A stretch of 64,000 nucleotides of DNA from Blastocatellia bacterium (GTDB lineage Bacteria > Acidobacteriota > Blastocatellia > RBC074), in contig JAEUQN010000001.1 in NCBI GenBank assembly GCA_016789725.1, positions 142,588 to 206,587 of the forward strand, read 5' to 3'. The notes under the pieces were generated by a model. That model was not told where the DNA came from. It saw only the letters and a program-made list of their open reading frames with translations, and made no database searches. Positions 26,675-36,385 of the stretch are shown here, in pieces. Within the stretch, counting starts at the first letter, position 1; each line of letters opens with the position of its first letter. The translations under genes and the position numbers were made by a program.

Positions 26675-29600
26675 TCAATCTCCGGGTGAAATAATCGCGT
26701 TCTCAGTTGGGTACGCTGACGAAGGTTGCCGCGTCGTCGCGTGTCCGTATTTCAAATAGAGCGCCGGAATCACAATCATATTCAATAACGTCGAAGTCAC
26801 AATTCCACCGAGGATGACGACGGCCATCGGCTGCTGAATTTCACGTCCCGGTTCGCCTGCGCCAAGCGCCAAAGGAATCAAGCCGACGCCAGTGACGAGC
26901 GCCGTCATCAAAATCGGGCTGAGCCGTTCCATCGAGCCTTGCACAATCGCTTCGCGGAAGCTCACGCCTTCTTCTTCCATCAGGTGACGATAGTGTGTGA
27001 TGAGCATGATGCCGTTGCGCGTGGCGATGCCGAACAGTGTGATGAAGCCGATCAACGAGGCTACCGACAACGTGCCGCCGGAAAGGAACACCATCACTAC
27101 GCCACCAATCAACGACAGCGGCAGATTCGCCATCACGAGCAGCGCCGCGTGCGCCGTTCTGAGCGCGATATAGAGCAACAGAAAGATGCCACCGATGGTG
27201 ATGAGCGAGAGCAGCGTGATTTGTTGCGAGGCTTTTTCCTGCGCCTCGAATTGTCCGCCGTACTGCACGAAATAACCTTGAGGCAAGGCGACTTTCGTAG
27301 CGATGGCCCGGCGCACGTCATTGATGACGCCGCCGAGATCACGATTGGCGACGTTGGCTTGCACAATGATGCGGCGTTGCACGTTTTCGCGGTTGATCGT
27401 GTTCGGTCCCTGATCGGTGTGAATTTCGGCAATCTGACTGATCGGCACTTTTGCGCCCGTAGGCGTGTCAATCAGCGTGCGACTGATGGTTTCGATGGAT
27501 TGCCGCGCCGAGTCATTCAAGCGCACCATCACATCGTAGGTGCGTTGCTCTTCGAGGATTTGTGAAACGACTTCGCCGTTGAAGGCGATTTCAATCGTCT
27601 GTGCCAAATCGTCGGCGCTGACGCCGAGCGCGGCAGCCGCAGAGCGATTCAAATTGATCTGTACTTGCGGCACGCCGACTTGTGGTTCGACCATCAAATC
27701 AACGATGCCGGGAACGGTCGCCATCGCCGCTTCGATTTCATTGGCTTTCGTGCGCAGTGTAGCGAGGTCGGGGCCGAAAAGCTTGATCGCAATTTGCGCG
27801 CGCGTGCCTGACAGCAAATGGTCAATGCGGTGCGAGATGGGCTGCCCGACTTCGACCGAAACGCCGGGGATGATAGCGAGTTTTTGCCGCGCGTCTTCCA
27901 TCACTTCGGTGTGACGACGCTCGCCTTCTTTGGTGACGACTTCGATTTCACTGGTGTTGACGCCCGCTGCGTGTTCGTCCAATTCGGCGCGTCCGGTGCG
28001 GCGTGTGGTCGAAGTGATTTCGGGAACTTCGTGCAAGGCGGTTTCGATCAAATTGCCGATGCGACCCGATTCTTGCAGCGAAGTGCCGGGCGGCAGATTC
28101 GCATTGATGTTGAGCGTGCCTTCGTTGAATGGCGGCAGGAATTCGCGCCCCATTAGCGGAAAGAGCGCCAACGCGGTGACAAGCAGAATCGCCGATGCGG
28201 CGATGATTTCTGCCGGATGTCGCAGCGTCCAATTGAGAATGCGCGCGTAATGTCGTTTGAGCCAGGCCACCAGCCGCGAGTCTTTTTCATCTTCGAGCAA
28301 TTTCGATTTGCCCAGCAGGAAATAACACAGCACGGGCGTAACCGTGAGCGCGACCACCAGCGAAGCGGTAATCGAGATGATGTACGCGAACGCGAGCGGC
28401 GCAAACATCCGACCTTCAAAACCGCCGAGCGCAAACAACGGCAGAAAGACCAGCACGATAATCAGCGTGGCGAAAACAATCGAACTGCGAATCTCGCTCG
28501 ACGCGCGAAAGATGACGCTCAGCACCGGCTCTGGCGAAGTGGAATGCGCGTTCTGTTTCAAGCGCCGGAACACGTTCTCAACATCTACAATCGCATCGTC
28601 TACCAATTCGCCAATGGCAATCGCCAAGCCGCCCAGCGTCATCGTGTTGATCGTGATGCCGAACCAACTCATCGCCAGAATTGCCGTGACCAGCGACAGC
28701 GGAATCGCCGTCAGGCTGATGAACGTCGTGCGGAAGTTCCACAGGAAGAGAAACAGAATCACGACGACGAGAATGCCGCCTTCAATCAGCGCGCTTTGCA
28801 CATTGCCGATGGCGCGCCGGATAAAATCAGCCTGCTGAAAAGCTTTGGTGTTGATGACGACATCAGCGGGCAAAGTGCTTTTCAGGTCGGCGAGCGTCTT
28901 TTCGATTTGTTCGGTGACTTCGAGCGTGTTCGCGTTCGGTTGTTTTTGAATTGTAGCGACAACGGAAGGCTGCATATTGAAACTGCCGTCGCCGCGTTTG
29001 AGCGCCGCACCTGCCTGCACGGTCGCTACGTTTTTGACCAGTATCGGCGCACCTTCGCGCACGGCCAGCACGGAATTGCCGATGTCTTCCGCTGTGTAGG
29101 CGCGTCCCCGCGCGCGAATCAAAAATTCGTCATTCGGTCGTTCGAGAAAACCGCCCGAAGCATTCACGTTGCCCGCGCCAGCCGCTTTCGTGACTTCGGC
29201 GAGTGTCAGCTTATAGTCGCTCAGCTTCGCCGGATCAACCAGCACCTGATATTGCTTGCGTTGCCCGCCGATGATCGTCACCTGCGCCACGCCCGCGACG
29301 CCGAGCAAGCGCGGACGCACGACCCAATCGGCGACGCTGCGCAATTCCATCGGCGTAGTCTGCTTGCCCGTCAGCGAGATCAGCATGATTTCGCCCATCG
29401 TTGAGGAAATCGGCCCCAGCACGGGCGGCGAGACGCCGGAAGGCAAGCGCACCTGTTGCAGCTTTTCCGTCACCAGTTGGCGCGCGCGATAAATGTCCGT
29501 GTCGAAATTGAATTCGACAAACACGATGGAAATGCCGACCGCCGAATTCGACCGCACGCGAAACACGCCGGAGGTTCCGTTCATCGCCGATTCAATCGGC

Positions 29601-29800
29601 AAGGTGACGAGCGATTCGACTTCTTCGGGCGCGAGGCCGTGCGATTCGGTCAGGATGGTGACGGTAGGCGCGGTCAGATCGGGGAAGACATCCACCGGCG
29701 AACGAAACGCGACGTAACCGCCGTAAACCAACAGCGCGACAGCGCCGACGATGACGAGCAGCCGATTATGCAACGACCATTGAATGATTTTATTGAGCAT
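26675..29800 (-). CDS. czcA: CzcA-type heavy-metal RND efflux pump (third system)
   Basis: 1041-aa RND transporter. TM4 is GELVDDAIVDVENVFRRL, with two extra acidic residues compared with the two CusA-like pumps, a pattern associated with other HME classes; the substrate may be a divalent metal (Zn/Co/Cd/Ni), supported by the CDF transporter in the same operon. Ends with the usual cytoplasmic tail. It starts inside the end of the DUF4198 gene (11-nt overlap). Confidence 0.93.
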   Translation of the reverse strand: MLNKIIQWSLHNRLLVIVGAVALLVYGGYVAFRSPVDVFPDLTAPTVTILTESHGLAPEEVESLVTLPIESAMNGTSGVFRVRSNSAVGISIVFVEFNFDTDIYRARQLVTEKLQQVRLPSGVSPPVLGPISSTMGEIMLISLTGKQTTPMELRSVADWVVRPRLLGVAGVAQVTIIGGQRKQYQVLVDPAKLSDYKLTLAEVTKAAGAGNVNASGGFLERPNDEFLIRARGRAYTAEDIGNSVLAVREGAPILVKNVATVQAGAALKRGDGSFNMQPSVVATIQKQPNANTLEVTEQIEKTLADLKSTLPADVVINTKAFQQADFIRRAIGNVQSALIEGGILVVVILFLFLWNFRTTFISLTAIPLSLVTAILAMSWFGITINTMTLGGLAIAIGELVDDAIVDVENVFRRLKQNAHSTSPEPVLSVIFRASSEIRSSIVFATLIIVLVFLPLFALGGFEGRMFAPLAFAYIISITASLVVALTVTPVLCYFLLGKSKLLEDEKDSRLVAWLKRHYARILNWTLRHPAEIIAASAILLVTALALFPLMGREFLPPFNEGTLNINANLPPGTSLQESGRIGNLIETALHEVPEITSTTRRTGRAELDEHAAGVNTSEIEVVTKEGERRHTEVMEDARQKLAIIPGVSVEVGQPISHRIDHLLSGTRAQIAIKLFGPDLATLRTKANEIEAAMATVPGIVDLMVEPQVGVPQVQINLNRSAAAALGVSADDLAQTIEIAFNGEVVSQILEEQRTYDVMVRLNDSARQSIETISRTLIDTPTGAKVPISQIAEIHTDQGPNTINRENVQRRIIVQANVANRDLGGVINDVRRAIATKVALPQGYFVQYGGQFEAQEKASQQITLLSLITIGGIFLLLYIALRTAHAALLVMANLPLSLIGGVVMVFLSGGTLSVASLIGFITLFGIATRNGIMLITHYRHLMEEEGVSFREAIVQGSMERLSPILMTALVTGVGLIPLALGAGEPGREIQQPMAVVILGGIVTSTLLNMIVIPALYLKYGHATTRQPSSAYPTENAIISPGD

Positions 29801-30611
29801 ACTTCTTCATCTCGAACGTGAGCGTCGCCCAGTTCGATTCGTAATTCACGGGCGGATCGTTGACCGGCGTCATGTGAATGAATTTGACGTACCAACGCCC
29901 CGCGCCCGTGAGCGGAATGCGTGCGATGCCGTCTTTATCGCTGCGTGTTTTGAGATGTGAGAAGCGCGTCGCACCTTTCGCCTGCATGCCATACAGCACG
30001 TATTGATTCCCAATCGGCTTGCCGTCGCGCACGCACTGCACCGTCAGCGCATCGCCGACTTTCAAGCTGTAAGGATTCTGTTGCGGGATGATTTCGACCG
30101 GATAACCAAGCGGCGTTTTGTAAGCATCGCTGCGCGTGTCGCCGACCTGAAAGATGGCTTTGACGTGTTTGGAATAACGCTCGGTCGCAGGCACGGCCAA
30201 CTGTTTGTTCTTGCGGCGTTCGATAAAGGTGTCGAGCACGCCTTCGAGTTGCAGGTAGCGATTGAAATCCGCCGCCTTCATCGAAAGCTCTTTCGATTTG
30301 GTCGAAGTGCCCGCGACATACGTGCCCGCCGCGCCGGTCTTGAAACGCAGGTAAGAAGTCTTGCCTTCATCGCGCCAATCCGATTCGGGCGGATGTGACA
30401 AGCCCGCCGGCGTGATGAGCGATACGTCGCGCATGCGGTCGCGCGTGATGGTGTTCTCGCTGTGGTCGAATTCGCCGTTGAGCAGCGGCGCTTCGGCCTG
30501 CGCGTTGGGCGCGAGAAAGTAAGTGTCGAGTTTGAGAAACATGTCGTGCGCGCTTGCCGCCGCGACGATGAGCAACAACGACAGGGTGATTTTAATCGGG
30601 GCAGTTTTCAT
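29790..30611 (-). CDS. DUF4198 secreted protein of the czc operon
   Basis: 273 aa from the ATG at 30611 (AGAGGAA ribosome site; an in-frame ATG at 30638 is upstream). Signal peptide ends at ASA, and the mature protein begins HDMFLKL, a candidate amino-terminal His-x-x metal site. The rest is beta-sandwich-rich: GDALTVQCVRDGKPIGNQYVLYG then TRSDKDGIARIPLTGAGRWYVKF, as in DUF4198/NikM-like domains linked to metal uptake or handling. It sits between the CDF transporter and CzcA. Confidence 0.82.
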   Translation of the reverse strand: MKTAPIKITLSLLLIVAAASAHDMFLKLDTYFLAPNAQAEAPLLNGEFDHSENTITRDRMRDVSLITPAGLSHPPESDWRDEGKTSYLRFKTGAAGTYVAGTSTKSKELSMKAADFNRYLQLEGVLDTFIERRKNKQLAVPATERYSKHVKAIFQVGDTRSDAYKTPLGYPVEIIPQQNPYSLKVGDALTVQCVRDGKPIGNQYVLYGMQAKGATRFSHLKTRSDKDGIARIPLTGAGRWYVKFIHMTPVNDPPVNYESNWATLTFEMKKYAQ

Positions 30612-30634
30612 GGGATGTTCCTCTTTGGGTGTAT

Positions 30635-31654
30635 TCAAGCGTGATGATGTTTCTCACCCGCTTCATTGATTGGGTCAACGTGAATGGTTGCGTGCGCAAG
30701 GTAACGCACGTCATGTAACAAACGCTGCTCGACGGCGACTGCAATCTGATGGCTTTCGGCCACCGTGAGCGCAGGGTTGACCGCGATGTTGACTTCAGCG
30801 TGCAGCCGATGCCCCAGCCAGCGAACGCGCGCTTCGGTCACCGCTTCCACGCGCGGCGTCTGGCGCGCCGCCTGTTTGATCTCGCCGATGACTTCGGGGT
30901 CTACGCCGTCGAGCAGCCGCGTGAACACCACCTTCACCGAATCCCAGACAATTTTGAAGATCGCCAGCGTAATTAGCAGCCCGACGATGGGATCGGCCAG
31001 CGGGTAACCCAGCCAGACGCCGAGCGCGCCAAACAGCACGGCCAGGCTGGTGAAGCCGTCCACACGTGCGTGGTAACCGTCGGCAATCAGCGCGGCGCTG
31101 CCGATTTCGCGCCCGACCTTGATGCGAAAAAGCGCCACCGCTTCATTACCCGCGAAGCCAACTAACGAAGCCACGACGACCGCCCAGAGATAAGTCACTT
31201 CCTGCGGATGGAAAAAGCGGTTGATGGATTCGTACCCGGCGATGAGGGCGCTCAGCAAAATCACCAACACGACGCTGACGCCCGCCAGGTCTTCGACGCG
31301 GCCATAGCCGTAGGTGAACCGCTTGCTCGGCTTCCAACGCGCGAGCCGGAACGCAATCCACAACGGAACCGCCGTCGCCGCATCGCCGACGTTGTGAATC
31401 GTATCGGCCAGCAACGCTACGCTGCCGCTAAACCAGACGACGATGAGTTGAAACACGGCGGTTGCGAACAAGCCGGCGAATGACCACTTCACAGCCCAGA
31501 TGCCCCGCTCAGTCGTCAGAATGGACGGGTCTACCGCGCCGTGTACGTGACCGTGCGCACCACCTGCTTGGTCGTGTGAAGCTTCGTGCGGATGCGGATG
31601 GTCGTGTCCGTGCGCGTGAGCGGATTCGTGTGAATGTTGGTCTTGATGATTCAT
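30635..31654 (-). CDS. czcD: CzcD-like cation diffusion facilitator
   Basis: 339 aa. The N-terminus is His-rich (residues 6-39), followed by six predicted helices. Metal-site motifs are HNVGD (87-91) in TM2 and HARVD in TM5, the HxxxD pair typical of Zn-class CDF proteins, then a C-terminal cytoplasmic dimerisation domain (about 250-335) ending in EKHHHA. It exports divalent cations from cytoplasm to periplasm by proton antiport, feeding the CzcCBA pump. Embedded in the operon 18 bp from czcB. Confidence 0.92.
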   Translation of the reverse strand: MNHQDQHSHESAHAHGHDHPHPHEASHDQAGGAHGHVHGAVDPSILTTERGIWAVKWSFAGLFATAVFQLIVVWFSGSVALLADTIHNVGDAATAVPLWIAFRLARWKPSKRFTYGYGRVEDLAGVSVVLVILLSALIAGYESINRFFHPQEVTYLWAVVVASLVGFAGNEAVALFRIKVGREIGSAALIADGYHARVDGFTSLAVLFGALGVWLGYPLADPIVGLLITLAIFKIVWDSVKVVFTRLLDGVDPEVIGEIKQAARQTPRVEAVTEARVRWLGHRLHAEVNIAVNPALTVAESHQIAVAVEQRLLHDVRYLAHATIHVDPINEAGEKHHHA

Positions 31655-31672
31655 AACGGTTTTGCGCGGCGC

Positions 31673-33019
31673 TTAGGTTTCGTGCGAGTGCGCTCCTGCC
31701 GATGCCGGATTCAGTTCCTGCAATTTCAGTTGCAACGCGCCTTGTGTGACGACGCGCTCGCCTGCTTTGAGGCCGTCCAGCACCGCGATGCGCTCGCCGT
31801 ATTCGTCGCCCAGCTTCACTTCGCGCCGCTCAAATTCCTCGCCCGAAAGCAACACGTAGACAATCTTCTTCCCTTCGTTGTCGAGGACGGCTTCGCGCGG
31901 AATCATCATCGCTGTGACGGATTCGCTGGCATCGAGCCGCACGCTGGCTTGCATTCCGACACGCAAGGCACGACCAGGATTCGGGACGGAGAAAATTGCG
32001 TGGGCGGCGCGTTTTTCTTCTTCGATGATCTCGCCCACATCCAGCAACGTGCCGTGAAATTCGCGGTCGGGAAAGGCTGTGGTCGTGAAGCTCGCTTTGC
32101 CACTGGTTCTGACTAAATTCAACTCGCGCTCAAAGATCGGCGCTTCGACCCAGACCGTCTCGAAATTCGTGATTTCCAAAATCGCTTCGCCGGGCGCAAC
32201 CTGTTCGCCGATGCTTTTGTTGACCTTGGTTACCATGCCGCTGATGGGTGCGCGCACGGTATAACTGGCATTGGCGCTGCCGACATCAATTGGCACAGGT
32301 GGGTCAGAGCGAGCCGCGTCCAATACTTTGAGCCGCGCTTCCGCAGCAGTGGCGGCGGCCTGCGCTGTTTTGAGATTCGCTTCTGCCGTCTCTACCTGAC
32401 GTTGTGAATACGCCTTTTGCTCAAACAGGCGTCGCGCGCGTTCCACTTCTTTGCGGGCTAAGTCGAGTTGCGTGTTGGTGGCGTCTCGTTCCCCTACGGC
32501 AGCACGTCGTTCTGCCTCAAGTCGGGCGGCTTCAATTGCCAGTTGCGTGTTCTGTGCCTGTGCTGCTGCTGCTGCTGCGCGCAACTGCGCTTGTTCGGCG
32601 GAAGTCGCCGTTTGTTGCAACGTAGCGATGACCTGACCTTGCGCAATGCGCTGTCCGACACGAGGCAGGTTGCCGCGCTGAATGATGCCGCTGACAGGCG
32701 GAGAAACCATTGCTTGATGATTCGCGGCAGGAATCACGCGACCTGTGGCTGTAACCTGACGCGCAACGGTTTGTTGCTCGACGAGCGCGAGCTTCATCTT
32801 GATGCGCCATTGCTGCTCCATCAGAAATTTGACCGTACCCGTGGAAGCAGCTTCCGGCTCTGCCGCCGTTTCCGTTTGACTCCCGCGTCGCGCGTACAAA
32901 AGCGTGACGATCACCGCAGCGATCAGCGCCAGCGCGCCGAGGATGAACCATCCTTTGCGGCGTGGTGCGCCAGATTCAGGATTGATTTCGGGGCGTTCGT
33001 TGGTGATGGATGAATTCAT
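31673..33019 (-). CDS. czcB: CzcB-like periplasmic adaptor
   Basis: 448-aa membrane-fusion protein with an N-terminal membrane helix (25-43), biotinyl-lipoyl-like halves (MVSPPVSGIIQRGNLPRVGQ and YTVRAPISGMVTKVNKSIGE), a long alpha-hairpin (about 150-245, Ala/Glu/Arg-rich) and beta-barrel and membrane-proximal domains. The Ala-rich hairpin includes a run of GCT/GCC codons at 32562-32580. It overlaps czcC by 4 nt. Confidence 0.9.
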   Translation of the reverse strand: MNSSITNERPEINPESGAPRRKGWFILGALALIAAVIVTLLYARRGSQTETAAEPEAASTGTVKFLMEQQWRIKMKLALVEQQTVARQVTATGRVIPAANHQAMVSPPVSGIIQRGNLPRVGQRIAQGQVIATLQQTATSAEQAQLRAAAAAAQAQNTQLAIEAARLEAERRAAVGERDATNTQLDLARKEVERARRLFEQKAYSQRQVETAEANLKTAQAAATAAEARLKVLDAARSDPPVPIDVGSANASYTVRAPISGMVTKVNKSIGEQVAPGEAILEITNFETVWVEAPIFERELNLVRTSGKASFTTTAFPDREFHGTLLDVGEIIEEEKRAAHAIFSVPNPGRALRVGMQASVRLDASESVTAMMIPREAVLDNEGKKIVYVLLSGEEFERREVKLGDEYGERIAVLDGLKAGERVVTQGALQLKLQELNPASAGAHSHET

Positions 33020-34311
33020 GGTTTGATCTCCGTCCCGGTGGCTTGTTCGAGCGTGAACAGGCTGTTCTGATAATCAAAAAGTGCTTTGAGATAATTGCTG
33101 CGCACTTCGGCGCGCGTGCGTTGTGCGTCGAGCAGCGCGATGAGCGGCGTCACGCCTTCGCGGTACGCGGCCAGCGTGATGGCAACGGATTCCTGCGCCT
33201 GACTGAGAAAGCCGGACTCGTAAGCCTGCACCTGTGCGCGCGCCGTTTCGTAAGCACGATACGCGGCCTCGACTTCGGCCAGCACGCGGTTGCGCACGAG
33301 TTGCCGATTGGTTGCGGCAACCGGAAGCTGCGCCGCTGTGCGTGCAATTGCGCCTTGATTGCGATTGCCGAACGGCAGCGGCAGCGTCACGCCTGCTGTG
33401 AGCGTATCGTCTACGCCGACGCGCCGATAGCCCACGAACGGTATGATCTCGCCTTTGCCGCGTGACTCTTCCAAGCGCAGTTCAGCTTCGGCCAATGCCT
33501 GCTCCGCTTCGGCAACTTTCAATTCCGGGCGCTTGGTCAGTGCCAGTTCCCGCAGTTGCATGAGTTCCACCGTCACCGGGCGATACTGCAACAAGCCACG
33601 CAAATCGAGCGTGGTGGCGCGGGTGAAATCGCTTTCGCCGAGTTGTTCGAGCAGGCGGATTTTGGTTTGCTCGTAGGCCAACGCAGCGGCAGCCAGTGCC
33701 GAATCAAATTTGACCTGTTCCAGGCGCGTGCGAAGCAACTCACCTTCCGCTACATCGCCTTCACGCAATCGGACGGTATTGAGCCGCACCAATTCTTCCG
33801 CGCCCGCACGGTTCTCGCGGGTGATTTCCAGATTGGCGCGCGCCAACACCGCCTCAAAATACGCGCGGCGCAAATCCAGCAACCGCCGTTGCAATGTATC
33901 CGTCAGCCGCGCTTCCGCTGCTGTCACCATCCGCTCGGCAACTTCGCGGCGACGGGTAGCGCGTCCGCCAAGTTCCAGCGGTTGCTGAATCGTCACAGCG
34001 GTTTCATATAACCGATTGAATTGCGTCGGCCCACGCACGCCCAGATTTTCGCCCACAATGATTGCACTCGGACGCGGGCGCAAATTGGCGGCGACCCGTT
34101 CTGCGGCGGCCACATTGATTTCCAAACGGGCGGCTTCAACGGCGAGATTGCGTTGTAGAAACAGTTCGGTTGCGGCTTCGAGTGTCAACACATCCGGCAC
34201 AGTTGGTCTTGACGTTCGCTCTGAAACTTGCGCCGCTTCCGGTGTCGGAGTTTGCGCCCAGGCTGTACACACGAAGCTGACGATGATTGCCAATTGATAA
34301 AATCTCGTCAC
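33016..34311 (-). CDS. czcC: CzcC-like TolC-family outer-membrane channel
   Basis: 431 aa with signal peptide (ends near TAWAQ) and two OEP repeats; LTLEAATELFLQRNLAVEAARLEI marks the start of the channel helices. Closer in layout to the TolC at 55543-56988 than to the two CusC proteins. It lies 5 bp after the lipoprotein gene. Confidence 0.9.
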   Translation of the reverse strand: MTRFYQLAIIVSFVCTAWAQTPTPEAAQVSERTSRPTVPDVLTLEAATELFLQRNLAVEAARLEINVAAAERVAANLRPRPSAIIVGENLGVRGPTQFNRLYETAVTIQQPLELGGRATRRREVAERMVTAAEARLTDTLQRRLLDLRRAYFEAVLARANLEITRENRAGAEELVRLNTVRLREGDVAEGELLRTRLEQVKFDSALAAAALAYEQTKIRLLEQLGESDFTRATTLDLRGLLQYRPVTVELMQLRELALTKRPELKVAEAEQALAEAELRLEESRGKGEIIPFVGYRRVGVDDTLTAGVTLPLPFGNRNQGAIARTAAQLPVAATNRQLVRNRVLAEVEAAYRAYETARAQVQAYESGFLSQAQESVAITLAAYREGVTPLIALLDAQRTRAEVRSNYLKALFDYQNSLFTLEQATGTEIKP

Positions 34312-34316
34312 AATCT

Positions 34317-34736
34317 TTACTCCACTTTGAATCCAGTCAGCGGCAGTTGTTCATCGAGTTTCTCGGCTTTAACCCGAAATTCGATGTCATAGTCTCCGGC
34401 TTTCGGGATGGTCACTTCCGCCACATAGATTCCCGTCACTTTACCGACTTTGGCTTTGGTTTCTGCTGGTGTGCCGCCGCCTTTGGGCTGGATGTTCAAT
34501 GTCACTTCGGCCTTCTCGACCGGAGAGCCATCGTTCAGATCAGTCAGGTGGATCAGAAACTGACTGGCTTTGCCTGCCTTCAGCGGTTCGTACTCAAAGA
34601 AGTTCTCGATGCGGTTGGTGAACTCGGTGCGCGCGAGGGCTTCTTCTTCCGCTTCCGCTGCGGCGTGGTGGGCCTTGCGCGAACAACTCGCCACTAATAA
34701 CAGCAGCAAAAGCAGTGCGGTCATCCTGGATCGCAT
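34317..34736 (-). CDS. Small lipoprotein with FixH-like beta domain, first gene of the czc operon
   Basis: 139 aa; an adjacent ATG at 34739 is equally possible. Signal peptide with lipobox LLVASC (Cys at about 18), so it is membrane-anchored. Then a short His/Glu segment (HHAAAEAEEE) and an immunoglobulin-like domain (FLIHLTDLNDGSPVEKAEVTL ... IPKAGDYDIEFRV) like FixH/YtkA domains. It may bind metal or copper in the periplasm (inference). Confidence 0.8.
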   Translation of the reverse strand: MRSRMTALLLLLLLVASCSRKAHHAAAEAEEEALARTEFTNRIENFFEYEPLKAGKASQFLIHLTDLNDGSPVEKAEVTLNIQPKGGGTPAETKAKVGKVTGIYVAEVTIPKAGDYDIEFRVKAEKLDEQLPLTGFKVE

Positions 34737-34762
34737 CATGGTTATTCCCTACGATAGTTCTG

Positions 34763-34781
34763 TGACTACCATTGATAGTCA
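34763..34781 (-). promoter_or_regulatory. BlaI/CopY-type operator in front of the czc operon
   Basis: Inverted repeat TGACTA-N7-TAGTCA. The same GACTA-N7-TAGTC dyad occurs in front of blaI (36403-36419). It lies 27 bp upstream of the lipoprotein start, between the terminator and the gene. Confidence 0.7.
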
Positions 34782-34791
34782 TAAGATGGAT

Positions 34792-34827
34792 AAAAAAGCC
34801 GCCCCCATCTCATTGAATGCGAGCGGC
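34792..34827 (-). terminator. Rho-independent terminator after the blaI-M56 unit
   Basis: On the minus strand, GCCGCTC pairs with GGGCGGC across a 15-22 nt loop and is followed by TTTTTT. It separates the regulator transcript from the czc operon. Confidence 0.75.
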
Positions 34828-34839
34828 CTGTAACCCACG

Positions 34840-35928
34840 TCACATGACGCGGAGGATTTCTTCCAGAATCTTGTGAACCGCTAACGGCGCAACCGAAAAC
34901 AATACGAGCAGCGAAAGCGCGAAAGCCAGACTTGTCGTCGTGGCAAACGCAAGCGACGAACGGGCGAGTTCTCCCGTTGCACCTTCACCTACCTCTAGGT
35001 TGGTTTTATCGGCCAGCGACAGCACTCGCTCGACGCGGCGCTGGAAATTTTCTTTGCCATCGCCAAACAACCCGGAAGTGGCTGTCAGCGACGCCGTCAC
35101 AAGCGTCAGTCGTTTGAGCCGCACCAGCGCCCCGGCTAGTTCTTCTGGAGACTGGGTGCGATGTACAGCAATCTCATCACAAATCATTTCTACCTGTTCG
35201 CTCCACCAGCGATACAGCAAGCCAGTCAGCGGGAACGCCGGGGAAAGATACCGCCCGATCAACAGCGCCAGTTTGGTGAGATTATCGCGGCGCGCGTGAT
35301 GTGCAGCTTCGTGTTCCAGCACGCTCGTCAATTCTGCTTTGGAAAGCGCATTGAGCAAGCCCGTCGAGACGACCAGCTTCGAGTCCAGATAGCCCCAGAC
35401 AAAAGAGAACGGATAGTCGCTGGCGACCAGCCCGACTGCGATTCCATGCTGGCGGCAGGTTTCCGCCACGTTGCTGACCTGTTCGGTTTGCGCCGGAGCC
35501 GCGCCAATTTCCAGTTGCCGAATCACGCGATTGATGCGGAAGTACGCGCTCATCGCGGCGTAAATCGCCACGAGCGCCGTTAAGACGGTAAAGAGCAAGG
35601 TCAGATAGCCGAGTGTTGGATCAAGCGGGAGCGTGAAGGCGTTCAGCAAGTGCCGCGTATGTTCGTGTTCCGCTTGCCACTCTCCGCCCAGCCACATCGC
35701 AGGCAGAAATGAGGCTAAGATCAGCCAGGCAGAAATAAGCGGGGGAAACATCAGCGCACGGGCATACAGACGGGCGCGTTGACGCGGATGCCAAAGTTGT
35801 ACAGATCGGTTAGCGCGAATGAAGGCGGTCAGGCAGAAACTGACGACCGAAAGAACCGTGTTCAGAAGAATGAAATTCTCCACGCTCGCCAGTGCGAGTG
35901 TCCATCCAGATAAGCTGTACGAATTCAT
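34840..35928 (-). CDS. M56 (BlaR1-type) membrane metalloprotease
   Basis: 362 aa with four to five membrane helices and the zinc motif HEAAHH (206-211) followed by a downstream Glu (EQVEMICDEIAVHR). It matches the protease part of BlaR1/MecR1 but has no C-terminal penicillin-binding sensor domain, so the signal is not a beta-lactam. In known systems such a protease triggers removal of the BlaI repressor. Coupled to blaI by a 4-nt overlap. A metal or envelope-stress signal is inferred from the neighbouring efflux operon. Confidence 0.88.
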   Translation of the reverse strand: MNSYSLSGWTLALASVENFILLNTVLSVVSFCLTAFIRANRSVQLWHPRQRARLYARALMFPPLISAWLILASFLPAMWLGGEWQAEHEHTRHLLNAFTLPLDPTLGYLTLLFTVLTALVAIYAAMSAYFRINRVIRQLEIGAAPAQTEQVSNVAETCRQHGIAVGLVASDYPFSFVWGYLDSKLVVSTGLLNALSKAELTSVLEHEAAHHARRDNLTKLALLIGRYLSPAFPLTGLLYRWWSEQVEMICDEIAVHRTQSPEELAGALVRLKRLTLVTASLTATSGLFGDGKENFQRRVERVLSLADKTNLEVGEGATGELARSSLAFATTTSLAFALSLLVLFSVAPLAVHKILEEILRVM

Positions 35929-36356
35929 CGCTTCCGACCCTCTCGTTTCTCTTTGATGAGAGCTTCAAGGCGATCCAGATGCGCGTCGTCTTCCCCCACC
36001 AATTCGACAAAGGTAGACAGCACTGGTTCACCAATCCCACCGAGCAATGCGCCTAGCACTTCTTGCGCCATTGCGCGCTCGAACTGTTCACGGGTGTAGC
36101 GGGGAGAATAGACAAACGCTTTGCCCTGCTTTTCGCGCGTTAGATAGCCTTTGCGGTGCATTCGATCCAGGGTTGTTAGCACGGTCGTGTGCGCAATCTC
36201 GCGTTTGTGGCGGAGCGTTTCTTCGACTTCGTTGACGGTCTGCGCAGGTTGTTGCCAGAGGACACGCATCACCTCGGCTTCCAATTTGCCCAGCACCTGT
36301 TTCAGTCCGCGACCGGCAGGGCGAAATCCACGCAATGCAATCTTTGACATTTTCAT
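35925..36356 (-). CDS. blaI: BlaI/MecI/CopY-family repressor
   Basis: 143 aa. Winged helix: LGKLEAEVMRVLWQQPAQTV then AHTTVLTTLDRMHRKGYLTRE, with the C-terminal dimerisation helices. ATG at 36356 has AAAGG 9 nt upstream; a TTG at 36365 is in frame but too close to it. It lacks the C-terminal CxCxxxxCxC of CopY, so it does not sense copper directly and probably relies on the M56 protease. It should bind the two GACTA-N7-TAGTC sites. Confidence 0.9.
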   Translation of the reverse strand: MKMSKIALRGFRPAGRGLKQVLGKLEAEVMRVLWQQPAQTVNEVEETLRHKREIAHTTVLTTLDRMHRKGYLTREKQGKAFVYSPRYTREQFERAMAQEVLGALLGGIGEPVLSTFVELVGEDDAHLDRLEALIKEKREGRKR

Positions 36357-36385
36357 ATCTGACAACCTTTCACCAAGGTGCAGGA

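Noticed and set aside
32540-32580. Triplet run resembling a microsatellite or CRISPR-like repeat
   Set aside because: It is a run of Ala codons in the helical hairpin of CzcB.
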